This document shows positions 8,161 to 17,308 of a stretch of 64,000 bases of DNA, in pieces. The DNA comes from Butyrivibrio sp. M55 (GTDB taxonomy: Bacteria; Bacillota; Clostridia; Lachnospirales; Lachnospiraceae), in the NCBI RefSeq assembly GCF_900116865.1, contig NZ_FPCD01000005.1, positions 226,954 through 290,953 on the forward strand, given 5' to 3'. The notes beneath the pieces are model-generated. The model made no database searches and was not told the origin of the DNA. It was given only the letters and a program-made list of their open reading frames with translations. Made by a program: the position numbers and the translations under genes. How positions within the stretch are numbered: the stretch's first letter is position 1; each line of letters opens with the position of its first letter.

Positions 8161-10104
8161 TCAGATCATGTGGAAATTATACCACTGCTGGAATATATAG
8201 AATGACCACGCAATCTTGCTGTAGTTAGCTCCCGTTGCGGGGCCTCCGTCTCCTTTTACAACATAATCGTTTATAAAGTTTGAAACATAGTTTACATCAA
8301 AAATATCCTGTTTGCTAAGGAAAGATGTGCTGCTGTAATCAAGAAGCTGCTCTCTTAACGGTCCGCGAAGCCATTCATCCATAGGCACGCCGAAACCTGT
8401 CTTTGGTCTTTCCAAAAGCTCTTTAGGTATATAGTCATAAGCAATATCTTTTAAGATATGCTTCTTATCGCCCCTATTATACTTGAATCTGTGAGGTATC
8501 CTGAACGAATACTCCATAACCTCCGTATCCATGATAGGACATCTTGCTTCAAGCGAATATTTCATGGATGCCCTGTCCATCTTAACCAGAATATCCTCGG
8601 GAAGGTATGTATCCATATCAAGAAGCATTCTTCTTATCTGGAAATTATTTACTCCGTAAAGACTCTCCACCGGATACAGAACGGGCTGCATATTGCTTCC
8701 AATATTGTAATCCGTCGCAAGATACTGAGCCGCGCTCATCGGGATATCCATGTCCTCATTGCCTGATATAAAGGCATGCGAAGCTCTTACATATCCTTCG
8801 GATACAAGCTGTGACTTGGTTTCGGGATCTCTGTTGTTTGCAACAACCTTAACCCTGAACGGCATCTTATCAAGGAGCGTTCCGTCTCCGCTCTTAATAC
8901 GCGAAAGACTGTGTACAATAGCTCCCGGAATATCAAGAAGCTGCGCCGTTCTTACGTTATCATATACATTATATCCGCAGAAAAACTCATCTCCGCCGTC
9001 ACCCGAAAGAGCTACGGTGACATCCTGCTTTGCAAGTTTACTTACAAGCATCGAAGGAATCTCTGAGTTATCCGCAAAAGGTTCGTCGTAGTACTGCGGA
9101 ATACTGCTTACAAGCTCAAACATCTCTTTTTCCGAAATATAGAGCTCTGTGTGATCGGTTCCAAGGTGTTTTGCGATTTCCTTGGCATACTCCGCTTCAT
9201 TATATCTGGGAACATCAAAGCCTATGCAGAATGTCTTTACGGGCCTGTCAGAATGTTCCTGGGCAATTGCCGTTATAAGAGATGAATCATATCCTCCCGA
9301 CAAGAAAGTTCCGAGAGGAACATCGGCTATCATTCTGGATGCAACGGACTTCTTAAGTCTCTCTTTCAGTCCTTCCTTTGCTTCCGCATAGCTTCTTACG
9401 GGATCTTTTGACATCTCTTTGTATACTTCTTTTATATCCCAATACTTCTTCTTGGTGATCTTACCTGCGCTAAACTTAAGATATGAACCTGCCTCAAGCT
9501 TATACACATCGGTAAAGATAGTATCAGGAGCAGCAATATACTGCTGAAGAAGAAATCTTGAAATAACCTGTTTTCTTATCTCCGGCTTAAATCCGGGACA
9601 CTTCATAATAGGCTTAAGCTCTGAAGCAAAAACAATGTTTTCTCCGTCAAACCAGTAAAAAAGCGGCTTCTTACCTATTCTGTCTCTTATAAGATAAACA
9701 TCGGATGTCTCTCTGTCATATATTGCAATCGCAAACATGCCGTGGATGTGATCCACCATGTCTATTCCCCACTTGAGGTACGCAGCGATTATGACTTCCG
9801 TATCACAATTCGACTTAAACTCATAGTCAGAGAGTTCTTCCTTGAGTTCACGGTAGTTGAATATCTCACCGTTATAGACAACAGATATTCTGCCGTTCTC
9901 AGAGTGCATCGGCTGATGTCCCAAAGGAGACAGATCCAAAATTGAAAGACGTCTCTGAGCAAAGCCTATGACATAATCATCTGCTCCTGAATAAATTTCA
10001 ACACCGCTGTCATCGGGACCTCTGTGATACATGGTATCATTCATGATCCTCAGCTGTTCTTCAGTTATTCTCTTTTTTGAAATATATCCGCAAATTCCGC
10101 ACAT
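8161..10104 (-). CDS. asnB: Asparagine synthase-like glutamine amidotransferase (copy 2)
   Basis: This 647-residue protein begins MCGICG (Cys2 nucleophile) and has HRGPDDSG, VYNGEIFNY, the canonical PP-loop SGGYDSS (269-275) and SGDGGDEFFCGY. It is the paralogue of 2540-4426 but with a canonical PP-loop. Two such enzymes in one glycan cluster suggest two amidation steps. Precedents are the amidotransferases in O-antigen loci that convert GalNAcA to its amide. The gene lies 24 bp upstream of the ACP gene. The alternative, true asparagine synthesis, is less likely because of context. Confidence 0.88.
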   Translation of the reverse strand: MCGICGYISKKRITEEQLRIMNDTMYHRGPDDSGVEIYSGADDYVIGFAQRRLSILDLSPLGHQPMHSENGRISVVYNGEIFNYRELKEELSDYEFKSNCDTEVIIAAYLKWGIDMVDHIHGMFAIAIYDRETSDVYLIRDRIGKKPLFYWFDGENIVFASELKPIMKCPGFKPEIRKQVISRFLLQQYIAAPDTIFTDVYKLEAGSYLKFSAGKITKKKYWDIKEVYKEMSKDPVRSYAEAKEGLKERLKKSVASRMIADVPLGTFLSGGYDSSLITAIAQEHSDRPVKTFCIGFDVPRYNEAEYAKEIAKHLGTDHTELYISEKEMFELVSSIPQYYDEPFADNSEIPSMLVSKLAKQDVTVALSGDGGDEFFCGYNVYDNVRTAQLLDIPGAIVHSLSRIKSGDGTLLDKMPFRVKVVANNRDPETKSQLVSEGYVRASHAFISGNEDMDIPMSAAQYLATDYNIGSNMQPVLYPVESLYGVNNFQIRRMLLDMDTYLPEDILVKMDRASMKYSLEARCPIMDTEVMEYSFRIPHRFKYNRGDKKHILKDIAYDYIPKELLERPKTGFGVPMDEWLRGPLREQLLDYSSTSFLSKQDIFDVNYVSNFINDYVVKGDGGPATGANYSKIAWSFYIFQQWYNFHMI

Positions 10105-10113
10105 TATTTATAT

Positions 10114-10875
10114 TTACAGCTCCACAGGTAGTTTTTCGAAGTTATCGCGAAGAGCACCGAAATCTTTGCACTCATTATCAATAGAATCGATAAGCTCGAC
10201 ATATTTCTCATTTACAAGTGTCTTATAGTTTTCGAGATTGTCATATCCCTTCTTTGTCCATGCAAAAGGATGTGTCAAAATCTGAACCTTATCATATTTA
10301 TTTATTGTTTCTTCATCGGGATAACCGTATCTCCAAACATGGTTTGCATCCGACAGATACTTTACATCAAGCTCCGACTCGGGTGTTGCCTTGGGGTCGA
10401 ATGTAAAAAAGTCATCCTGATATGCGTTGATAATTCCTGAAATCTTGATATTCTCCGCAAGAACGTCGGGTGACGGTCTGTGAATGGAAAAAGAGTTGAT
10501 CTCGAAACCAAGCATATTGCTGAGCATATCAATCTCCTGCTTAATCCTCTCTCGTATAACTCTCATATCTGTCATTCCGTTTAATGCAAAGTGAAGACCT
10601 ATATGCTGGCCTCTCTCATGCATATCGGAAAGAATATCCCTGTTTTTTCTGGACAGGATATTATATGAATTATTTGTCCACTGGAAAAAGAATGTAGACC
10701 TGAAGTCCATACTCTCTTCGACCTTGGCAAGAGCATGCGCTCTCTCAACCGAATACTCAACGTCGTGTCTCATAATGATAAAGCTGTCTTTATCAAGCGC
10801 TTCTTCATATGTGGCATAACGGCCCGTAGCTTTAATGGCACGGACAATCTCTCTGTAATCATCAAATGAAAACAT
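10114..10875 (-). CDS. Polysaccharide deacetylase-like protein, cytoplasmic
   Basis: This 253-residue NodB-fold-like protein has the metal-site style motif IMRHDVEYS (His-Asp near residues 36-37), then GQHIGLHFAL, SIHRPSPD and ILTHPFAW, which supply the remaining His residues of this family. No signal peptide or membrane helix is present. That argues for action on an intracellular nucleotide- or lipid-linked sugar rather than on cell-wall glycan. It sits between asnB copy 2 (9-bp gap) and a GT4 gene. The substrate is unknown, and a non-catalytic or hydrolase variant is possible. Confidence 0.7.
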   Translation of the reverse strand: MFSFDDYREIVRAIKATGRYATYEEALDKDSFIIMRHDVEYSVERAHALAKVEESMDFRSTFFFQWTNNSYNILSRKNRDILSDMHERGQHIGLHFALNGMTDMRVIRERIKQEIDMLSNMLGFEINSFSIHRPSPDVLAENIKISGIINAYQDDFFTFDPKATPESELDVKYLSDANHVWRYGYPDEETINKYDKVQILTHPFAWTKKGYDNLENYKTLVNEKYVELIDSIDNECKDFGALRDNFEKLPVEL

Positions 10876-10890
10876 TCCCTTATTCTCCTG

Positions 10891-11991
10891 TTATTTTCTA
10901 ATAATCTTCTCTAAATAATCTCTCCACTGCACAAATACAGCTTCGGAATTGGCAATCTGTTCTATCTTGGAAGCTTCATCTCCAAGGCGCTCCGCAAGTT
11001 CTCTGTCCTCGATAAGCTTACATATACCCTCGGCAAGCGCATCAGGATCCTTTATCGGAACAAGAAGTCCGTTCTCACCGTCTCTTATAACGGTTCTGGG
11101 ACCACCACACGGACAATCCGTTGCAACACAGGGCATTCCCATCGCCATTGCTTCAAGAAGCGAATTCGGAAGTCCTTCCCAATCCGATGAAAAGGCATAA
11201 ACCGCACCCTTTGGTATTTCTTTTTCGAGCTCATCGCTTCCGCCCATGAGAAGAATGTAGTCTTCCGCGTGGTTATCCGCAATGATCTTATCAAGTATCT
11301 CTTTTGTCCCGTCAAATGAATCGGGTCCGTAGATCTTAAGAACATAGTCGGGGTGCTTCTCATGCACCTTAATAAAAGCTTCGCACAGCATAGGCTGATT
11401 TTTGAAGTCTACAAGCCTAGCGTGATGTACCACCGATTTATCCCTGCTCTCCGGCTTCTTAAGTCCAAAATACTTGGGATTTATCGGGTTTAATATAATG
11501 GCTGAATTATCCTGAAGGTATGGTTTAAAGAACTCCTTCTGTCCGGTTGTTTGGAATACACAACCTGCTGCCCTCGGGAACAACCACTTTATCTGTACTT
11601 TATCAGAAAATGCGTCATAATGTCCAACCGGGTCTGTCCTTATGGATATTACGACAGGCACGTCACTTTTTCCTGCTGCCATGAGCGCTCTGTAATTGGC
11701 TCTCTGCGCAAATGCTATAAGTACATCCGGATGATAATTTTTCACAAATTCTTTGAGATATTTCACACGTAAAAAGAACTTTGTTATCCTGTTCTTTTTC
11801 TCATCGCCTTCACGAAGACCTACGTGCACTCTTGTGACTCTCTCATCAAGAGCAAACTCATTCTCATCCACCCACTCAGTGGCGACATACACTTTATAGC
11901 CTTCCTTGGCAAATTGATTGGCGAGGTTTGATACCACGCGCTCGGCACCGCCCTGTACAAGGCAGTTCAAGTGAAATGCTATTGTTTTCAT
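10891..11991 (-). CDS. Glycosyltransferase family 4 (GT-B)
   Basis: This 366-residue GT4 enzyme has NCLVQGGAERVVSNLANQF at the N-terminus and EGLPNSLLEAMAMGMPCVA followed by CGGPRTVI at the donor site. It is paralogous to 6299-7510. It is cytoplasmic by sequence, with no membrane helices. It lies 2 bp after the formyltransferase gene and upstream of the deacetylase-like gene, so it is cotranscribed with them. Retaining transfer to a lipid-linked glycan is expected from the family, but the donor is not predictable. Confidence 0.9.
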   Translation of the reverse strand: MKTIAFHLNCLVQGGAERVVSNLANQFAKEGYKVYVATEWVDENEFALDERVTRVHVGLREGDEKKNRITKFFLRVKYLKEFVKNYHPDVLIAFAQRANYRALMAAGKSDVPVVISIRTDPVGHYDAFSDKVQIKWLFPRAAGCVFQTTGQKEFFKPYLQDNSAIILNPINPKYFGLKKPESRDKSVVHHARLVDFKNQPMLCEAFIKVHEKHPDYVLKIYGPDSFDGTKEILDKIIADNHAEDYILLMGGSDELEKEIPKGAVYAFSSDWEGLPNSLLEAMAMGMPCVATDCPCGGPRTVIRDGENGLLVPIKDPDALAEGICKLIEDRELAERLGDEASKIEQIANSEAVFVQWRDYLEKIIRK

Positions 11992-11993
11992 AA

Positions 11994-12929
11994 TTACAAA
12001 AGTACCGTTCCTACTTTTAATTCTGCTTCAGATTCATATCTGTCTATTCTTATGGATCCGTCAACCGTGCGGACAATCGGCTTTCCGTCGAACATATCCA
12101 CAATCTCACCGGGAGCAAATCCGGAAAAATCTATCATCTCATCAAAAGGATGTGCTTCCCAGACAGTAACCTTATTCTTCTCATCCTCGGATCCCGCATA
12201 GCAGAATGCTCCGGGGAAAGGTGCCGCAACGCCCCTTATAAGATTATAGATATTTCTTGTTCTGTCTTTGAAATCTATCTTTCCGTCTTTGGCCGTACGT
12301 TTATTGTACCATGAATCATAGTCTTTTGAATCGGTGTGAATGGGAATCTCACCTTTTTCCATATATGTTGTGACAAGCTTTCTGATAAGATTTTTGGAAC
12401 AGATCATATTCTTGTACTGAGCCGTTCTGATATCGTCGTGCTCATTTATCTGGAACATCTCCGTTGCAAATACATTCGGGCTGTCCGCATGCTCATCATA
12501 TCTAAAAAGATTGAGATTAAATCTTGTATCTCCGAGAATAACCGACCAGTTAAGGGGCGATCTTCCTCTTCCGAAGGGAAGATATCCACAATTTCCGTGG
12601 AATCCGTAAATTCCACTCTTAAATGCATCAAGAACTTCCTTGGGAATAAGTCTCTGCCATCCCATTACGATTCCAAGATCAAAGGTATTTTCTTCAATGA
12701 ATTTCTTTGTCTTTTCATCATTAAGAAAGTAGCTCTCTGCCTCAAATACAGGAATACCGTACTTCTCTGTAAGAAATGAAAGTCCCTTAAATCCGGAAAC
12801 CTGATTGTGCTCAAGGACCTTCGGTGCAATGGTCATTACAAGATCGACCTTGCAAAGTTCCTTCTCAATGAAATCTATTATGTTTTCAGACGTATCTTTT
12901 ACTCCGAAGACTACAACTTTATAATGCAT
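11994..12929 (-). CDS. Formyltransferase-fold protein (sugar N-formyltransferase-like)
   Basis: This 311-residue protein resembles methionyl-tRNA/sugar N-formyltransferases. VMGWQRLIPKEVLDAF leads into YGFHGNCGYLPFGRGRSPLNW, the folate-binding and catalytic loop with its His, and HADSP supplies the Asp position. The usual Asn of the Asn-His-Asp triad (INxH) appears to be Gly (YGFH) here. A C-terminal domain follows. In O-antigen and capsule loci such enzymes formylate 4-amino sugars using N10-formyl-tetrahydrofolate. It overlaps the upstream GT4 stop by one base (TAATG). Fold is fairly sure, activity less so. Confidence 0.75.
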   Translation of the reverse strand: MHYKVVVFGVKDTSENIIDFIEKELCKVDLVMTIAPKVLEHNQVSGFKGLSFLTEKYGIPVFEAESYFLNDEKTKKFIEENTFDLGIVMGWQRLIPKEVLDAFKSGIYGFHGNCGYLPFGRGRSPLNWSVILGDTRFNLNLFRYDEHADSPNVFATEMFQINEHDDIRTAQYKNMICSKNLIRKLVTTYMEKGEIPIHTDSKDYDSWYNKRTAKDGKIDFKDRTRNIYNLIRGVAAPFPGAFCYAGSEDEKNKVTVWEAHPFDEMIDFSGFAPGEIVDMFDGKPIVRTVDGSIRIDRYESEAELKVGTVLL

Positions 12930-14128
12930 TATTCATACCTCTTGAAAATTTCATGTATACTTTCTTTGTACTTTTCGGGTGCGTAGAACAGTGCTCTCTC
13001 ATATGCTTTCTCCGCATATCTTGAAGCTTTGTCCTCATCATCGAGAAGACTCTCTATCTTCTCTGCAAGAAGCTTTTCACCCTCTGTTACGTTATTTGGA
13101 TCCATATCCACATTCTCGCCGAGATCTGGCACCAGTATTCCGTATGTTCCCTCAATCGCGTCTTTTGTGCTGTCTCCGTTTGGTATCTCTTGGATAAGCT
13201 TATCGTACTCACTCTCGCTCAAAAGAATCTCTCTAGGGCCCGTCTTACAGTCAGCGGAAATAACGGGCTTTCCGAGCGCCATTGCTTCAAGCACCGCGTT
13301 GGGAAATCCCTCGTGGTTTGAACTGCACACATATATGTCAGAAGCTGCGACATAAGTAAACGGATTCTTTTTTACTCCGGGGAAAGAAGCTTTTCCCTTA
13401 ATACCAAGTTCTTCCGAAAGCTTTTCATATCCGGACCAGTTTCCGGCTCCGAGTACAACCAGTCTCGCCTCGGGATGCTTTTTATAAACAATTGAAAATG
13501 CTTTTACAAGGTGCCATATTCCCTTTATGTAATCGTTTCGTCCCATGCAGGATATGACTTTTACATCTTCGCCCTTAAAAGGCATATCGTCATTCTTCTC
13601 ATTGCCCTTTGCCCTGACATCCTCGACATCAAGCGGATTATAGATATAGGTGCTCCTGTTATAATCAAAGTCGCGAAGAAGCTGTCTTACAATTTCTTTT
13701 GAACATGAAAGAACCTGATCGGATCCTTTGCAGAACATCTTTATATTCTTGGGATTCTCCATATCGGTCTGACAACGAAGTCCCGTAAGAACCTTTTCTT
13801 TTCCCTTGGAAAGAACATTTACATAGTTTGAGGAACTTCCAAAGCTGTATGCGATGTCGATTCCAAGGTCTTTCTTTATCTTTCTTGTCTTGATAACTCT
13901 CTTTATTACATTGAAAACTTTGTTTACTATGCCTTTCTTTGCAGGCACATCAATATCGATAACTTCAAGACCCGTGACATCGAAATTGATATCTTTGGAA
14001 CTAAAAATCAGTATGTATACGTTGTAATAATCCTGCATCAGCCGTGCAGTTTTTATGCAGACGCGCTCAAAGCCGCCCTGATGAAGCATGGGCACCATGA
14101 GCATTAGATTTTTCTTTTTATCTGCCAT
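12929..14128 (-). CDS. Glycosyltransferase family 4 (GT-B)
   Basis: This 399-residue GT4 enzyme has MVPMLHQGGFERVC at the N-terminus and EGFPNAVLEAMALGKPVIS followed by TGPREIL in the donor half. An acidic stretch (LGENVDMDPNNV) precedes the last helices. Start and stop overlap both neighbours by one base (TAATG junctions), which marks tight translational coupling inside the operon. It is cytoplasmic and adds one sugar of the repeat unit. The donor is not predictable. Confidence 0.9.
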   Translation of the reverse strand: MADKKKNLMLMVPMLHQGGFERVCIKTARLMQDYYNVYILIFSSKDINFDVTGLEVIDIDVPAKKGIVNKVFNVIKRVIKTRKIKKDLGIDIAYSFGSSSNYVNVLSKGKEKVLTGLRCQTDMENPKNIKMFCKGSDQVLSCSKEIVRQLLRDFDYNRSTYIYNPLDVEDVRAKGNEKNDDMPFKGEDVKVISCMGRNDYIKGIWHLVKAFSIVYKKHPEARLVVLGAGNWSGYEKLSEELGIKGKASFPGVKKNPFTYVAASDIYVCSSNHEGFPNAVLEAMALGKPVISADCKTGPREILLSESEYDKLIQEIPNGDSTKDAIEGTYGILVPDLGENVDMDPNNVTEGEKLLAEKIESLLDDEDKASRYAEKAYERALFYAPEKYKESIHEIFKRYE

Positions 14129-15450
14129 TAAAAATTTCCTCTTTCATAAAAATATGCCATCTGTTTTGCCTGTAACTTCACGTCAAATCCGGCATCTCTT
14201 AATTTATTCAAAATATAATCGGATGTTCCTTCTCTGTCTCCCAATGAACAGCCGCCTGCGCTGTTGCCTGCGGCTCCAAGTGACTCGTATCCGGCATCTG
14301 CCTCATCGTCGGAATCATTGTCGTCAAGGATAAGGTCGTCCAGTATTTTCTTTGACCATTTCTTTGGATCGTCATTGATGCTCATCATGGTAACGAGTTC
14401 AGTCACGTCAACTTCAGGTGTCACAGAATCTGACACAACGCACTGAAGCCCCGCTGCCTGGGCCTCTATAACACTTCCGGGAAGCCCCTCATATCTTGAA
14501 GGGAAGCAGAAATAATCCATCGCCTGATAATAATCTGCGGCATTACTCTTATTTCCCGCAAAGATACATTTGTCATATATCCCAAGCCTGTCCGCGAGCT
14601 TCTTCATATCATCCATTAAAGGTCCCGTACCAAGCATCAAAAGTTTCATGCGAATACCGTGAAGCATGCAGTATTTGTTATCCGCATCATTTTCAAGCAT
14701 CTTACAAATGCCGAAAAAGACCTGAAGCAAAAACTCATGGTTCTTGGCATATCTAAAGCTACCTACGTGTCCTATAACAACAGCATTGGACACGCCGAGT
14801 TCTTTTCTTATCTTATTTCTTTTTTCTTCATCGTAGGCAAAGTTCTTTAAGTCGATGGCATTGGGGATAATCTTTACTTTCCCCTTCTCCATAAGTGTAT
14901 TTCCAAATACCGCTATCCCTGCCTCTTTCGAACAGGCAAAGTTATAATCGGTAATTCCTTCTTTGCGAAGCGGAGTTCTCAAAAAGTTTGTAGCAACGCC
15001 TTTCACGCCCTTATCAACGCCCGCACTCCTTGCGTGCGCAACGAGGATGGGAATCCCGGCTTTCTTTGCGATTGGAAGGTAGATAGCCGCGGTACTAGTC
15101 ATGTGCCCCTGTACAACTTTCCACTCATCGCGATGCTCATTAAAAAATTTCTTGATCGCAGCTTTGTAATCAAGCAAATTGGTTCCCACAAATTTGGGAA
15201 GACAGAATATTCTTCCGCCCAATGAATATACCGTATTATCAAAATAGTCCGGCTCTCGAACTGCCATCAGTTCATCAGAAGTCGGACTCTTTTTCCCTGT
15301 CTTATCAGGCGAATAATGGACAAGGAAATCAAACTGGACCCTGTCCCTATTCATATTACGATATAAATCCATTATGCGACATTCAGCTCCGCCTACTCCA
15401 AGTCCCCCTAAGACATGTAAGACTCTTATCTGTCCATAGTTATCTTCCAT
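14128..15450 (-). CDS. Glycosyltransferase family 4 with acidic insertion
   Basis: This 440-residue GT4 enzyme has LGGLGVGGAECRIMDLY near the N-terminus and the donor motif RYEGLPGSVIEAQAAGLQCVV. It is longer than its neighbours because of an acidic, glycine/serine-rich insertion near residue 375-410 (LDDNDSDDEADAGYES, then SLGAAGNSAGG) before the C-terminal helices. The insertion looks disordered and is unlike anything in the other GT4 copies here. It overlaps the next gene by one base (TAATG). It is probably a cytoplasmic transferase of the repeat unit. Confidence 0.88.
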   Translation of the reverse strand: MEDNYGQIRVLHVLGGLGVGGAECRIMDLYRNMNRDRVQFDFLVHYSPDKTGKKSPTSDELMAVREPDYFDNTVYSLGGRIFCLPKFVGTNLLDYKAAIKKFFNEHRDEWKVVQGHMTSTAAIYLPIAKKAGIPILVAHARSAGVDKGVKGVATNFLRTPLRKEGITDYNFACSKEAGIAVFGNTLMEKGKVKIIPNAIDLKNFAYDEEKRNKIRKELGVSNAVVIGHVGSFRYAKNHEFLLQVFFGICKMLENDADNKYCMLHGIRMKLLMLGTGPLMDDMKKLADRLGIYDKCIFAGNKSNAADYYQAMDYFCFPSRYEGLPGSVIEAQAAGLQCVVSDSVTPEVDVTELVTMMSINDDPKKWSKKILDDLILDDNDSDDEADAGYESLGAAGNSAGGCSLGDREGTSDYILNKLRDAGFDVKLQAKQMAYFYERGNF

Positions 15451-15456
15451 AACTCC

Positions 15457-16206
15457 TCACTTTATGTTTCTGCTTTTCTTCAGATTAACAACAGTGTATT
15501 TGGCCTTAGCTAAAATATACTCGAGAATAAACCTAAGTATTCCCTGCTCTGTAGCTTTCATTTCCATAAGTTCGGAATACGACACAACCTGTGCTGTATT
15601 AAGCAGATTGTCTAATTCTTCAAACTCTTTTTCATCCATTGTATTGGTATGATATACGAAAGTGGTTATTCCGTCCCGCTTATCGGAAAGAGTCTTCGCT
15701 CTGCTTATCGAAATCGGGTAAAAAATAAGTCCCGACCGCTTATACGGCGCTTTCCCAAAGCCGTCCGTAATCTTAAAAAAACCATTTTTCTTAAGAGCTT
15801 TTATCGTATTCCTGTCAAACGAATGTGAGGGTGCCATAAAAACATCCGTCATTATCTTATTTTCCCTCAGAATACGACTTCCCATCATGATCATTTCATC
15901 CTGCTTGTAATAGGGAAGGCCTGCAAATTCAGACTTTCCTCCGATGGGAAAAACTCCTGCTTCCTTGGTGGTGTAGACATGATTAAAACCGTGCATTGCA
16001 ACTGCCCAGCCCGAATCCTGAAGGTCTTTTACCATCTTCCAGAAATCTTCCCGGGGTTCGGAAACATTGACCTTCTCATCTTTACAATCGGGAATAACCC
16101 CGATAAGTGGCTTGATACCATGCTTATCGAGTATTCCTTTAAATCTGTCAAATTTCTCCCAATCCATTGCAGGAGTTATGTCATCCATTCGAATTACTAT
16201 TTTCAT
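15457..16206 (-). CDS. DUF2334-like polysaccharide deacetylase-fold protein
   Basis: This 249-residue protein starts IVIRMDDITPAMDW, the Asp-Asp metal motif of DUF2334/NodB-like hydrolases, followed by IGVIPDC, AMHGFNHVY (His residues) and MAPSHSFD. No signal peptide is seen, so it is predicted to be cytoplasmic, like the second deacetylase-like protein at 10114-10875. It overlaps the upstream epimerase gene by 4 bp (ATGA). A role in N-deacetylating a sugar intermediate is plausible but unproven. Confidence 0.72.
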   Translation of the reverse strand: MKIVIRMDDITPAMDWEKFDRFKGILDKHGIKPLIGVIPDCKDEKVNVSEPREDFWKMVKDLQDSGWAVAMHGFNHVYTTKEAGVFPIGGKSEFAGLPYYKQDEMIMMGSRILRENKIMTDVFMAPSHSFDRNTIKALKKNGFFKITDGFGKAPYKRSGLIFYPISISRAKTLSDKRDGITTFVYHTNTMDEKEFEELDNLLNTAQVVSYSELMEMKATEQGILRFILEYILAKAKYTVVNLKKSRNIK

Positions 16207-17177
16207 AGATTCTCTTTATACCAGTTGATGGCAAGTTCAATTCCTGCCTTGAAATCGTAAGAAGGATCGTAGCCGAGGTTCTGTCTTGCTTTTGAAATAT
16301 CAGCGTTTGAATCTCTGATATCGCCTTTTCTTGCAGGTCCGTAGTTAGGCTCTACATCAAGACCGAGTGCATCTGTAAGGTGATGATATACATCGATAAG
16401 ATACTCTCTTCCGCCTGCTCCGATATTGTAAGCCTCTCCTGCTGCCTCTGATGATGCAAGACAAGCTCTTAAGTTACCTTCAATTACGTTATCAACATAA
16501 GTAAAGTCACGTGACTGCTTACCGTCGCCGTTGATAGTAGGAGTCTCACCGTTCATAAGCTGCTTAAGGAACTTGGGAATAACTGCAGCATATGCGCCGT
16601 TGGGATCCTGTCTTCTTCCGAATACGTTGAAATAACGAAGTCCGTATGTATCAAGTCCGTAGAGCTTCTTATAGAGCTTTCCGTACTCTTCGTCTACTTT
16701 CTTAGTAAGTGCATAAGGAGAAAGAACATTTCCTTCCTGTCCTTCTTTCTTGGGAAGAATTGTTGAATCTCCGTAAACAGATGAGCTTGAAGCATATACA
16801 AACTTCTTAACTCCGTTCTGTCTTGATGCTTCCATCATGTTGAGTGTTCCTCTGATATTGATTTCCTCGTAAAGAAGAGGCATCTCAATACTTCTGGGAA
16901 CGCTTCCCCATGCAGCTTCATTTAAAACATATGTAACACCTTCAGTTGCTTTCATACATGCATCAAGGTCTCTGATATCGTCCTCTATGAAGGTGAAGTT
17001 CTTGTTCTCCATTAAAGGCTGAATGTTCTCGATATGGCCTGTTGAAAGGTTATCAAGGCATCTTACCTTGTATCCCATATCAAGAAGTGCTTCGCAAATG
17101 TTGGAACCGATGAAGCCTGCGCCTCCGGTTACCAAAAATAAACTGTCGTCGTCAAATTTAAGCTCTTTAAAACCCAT
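16203..17177 (-). CDS. NAD-dependent UDP-HexNAc 4-epimerase (WbpP/TviC-like)
   Basis: This 324-residue short-chain dehydrogenase/epimerase has the NAD motif TGGAGFIGSNI, the catalytic region YASSSSVYGDS and SPYALTKK (Tyr-x3-Lys), and GLRYFNVFGRRQDPNG, typical of the WbpP/TviC/Gne group. It should interconvert UDP-GlcNAc/GalNAc or their uronic acids. Its upstream neighbour is a TviB/WbpO-like dehydrogenase, so together they can supply UDP-GalNAcA. The ribosome site is AAAGAGGACTATTATA. Substrate preference is inferred from family and pairing. Confidence 0.88.
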   Translation of the reverse strand: MGFKELKFDDDSLFLVTGGAGFIGSNICEALLDMGYKVRCLDNLSTGHIENIQPLMENKNFTFIEDDIRDLDACMKATEGVTYVLNEAAWGSVPRSIEMPLLYEEINIRGTLNMMEASRQNGVKKFVYASSSSVYGDSTILPKKEGQEGNVLSPYALTKKVDEEYGKLYKKLYGLDTYGLRYFNVFGRRQDPNGAYAAVIPKFLKQLMNGETPTINGDGKQSRDFTYVDNVIEGNLRACLASSEAAGEAYNIGAGGREYLIDVYHHLTDALGLDVEPNYGPARKGDIRDSNADISKARQNLGYDPSYDFKAGIELAINWYKENL

Positions 17178-17308
17178 TATATAATAGTCCTCTTTTCAAA
17201 TAATAAGGAGGTTCCGCTCTCGCTTCGCAAAAACCAAAAGGAAGTTCCGCTCTCGCTTCGCTTGCCGGAACACGCGCGCACTAGGCTCATAAATACTTCG
17301 CCAAGTGC
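17178..17308 (-). repeat. Intergenic spacer with an 18-bp direct repeat
   Basis: The spacer between the dehydrogenase and epimerase genes has two copies of GTTCCGCTCTCGCTTCGC (17211-17228 and 17244-17261, 33 bp apart) and is GC-rich for this window. GTTCCG and CGGAAC in it can also pair into a short hairpin. No promoter of good quality was seen. Function unknown. Confidence 0.6.

Noticed and set aside
2540..10104. A nonribosomal/polyketide natural-product cluster (AsnB, FkbH, ACP)
   Set aside because: No ketosynthase, adenylation or condensation domains are present; the neighbours are glycosyltransferases and MBOAT/SGNH genes.
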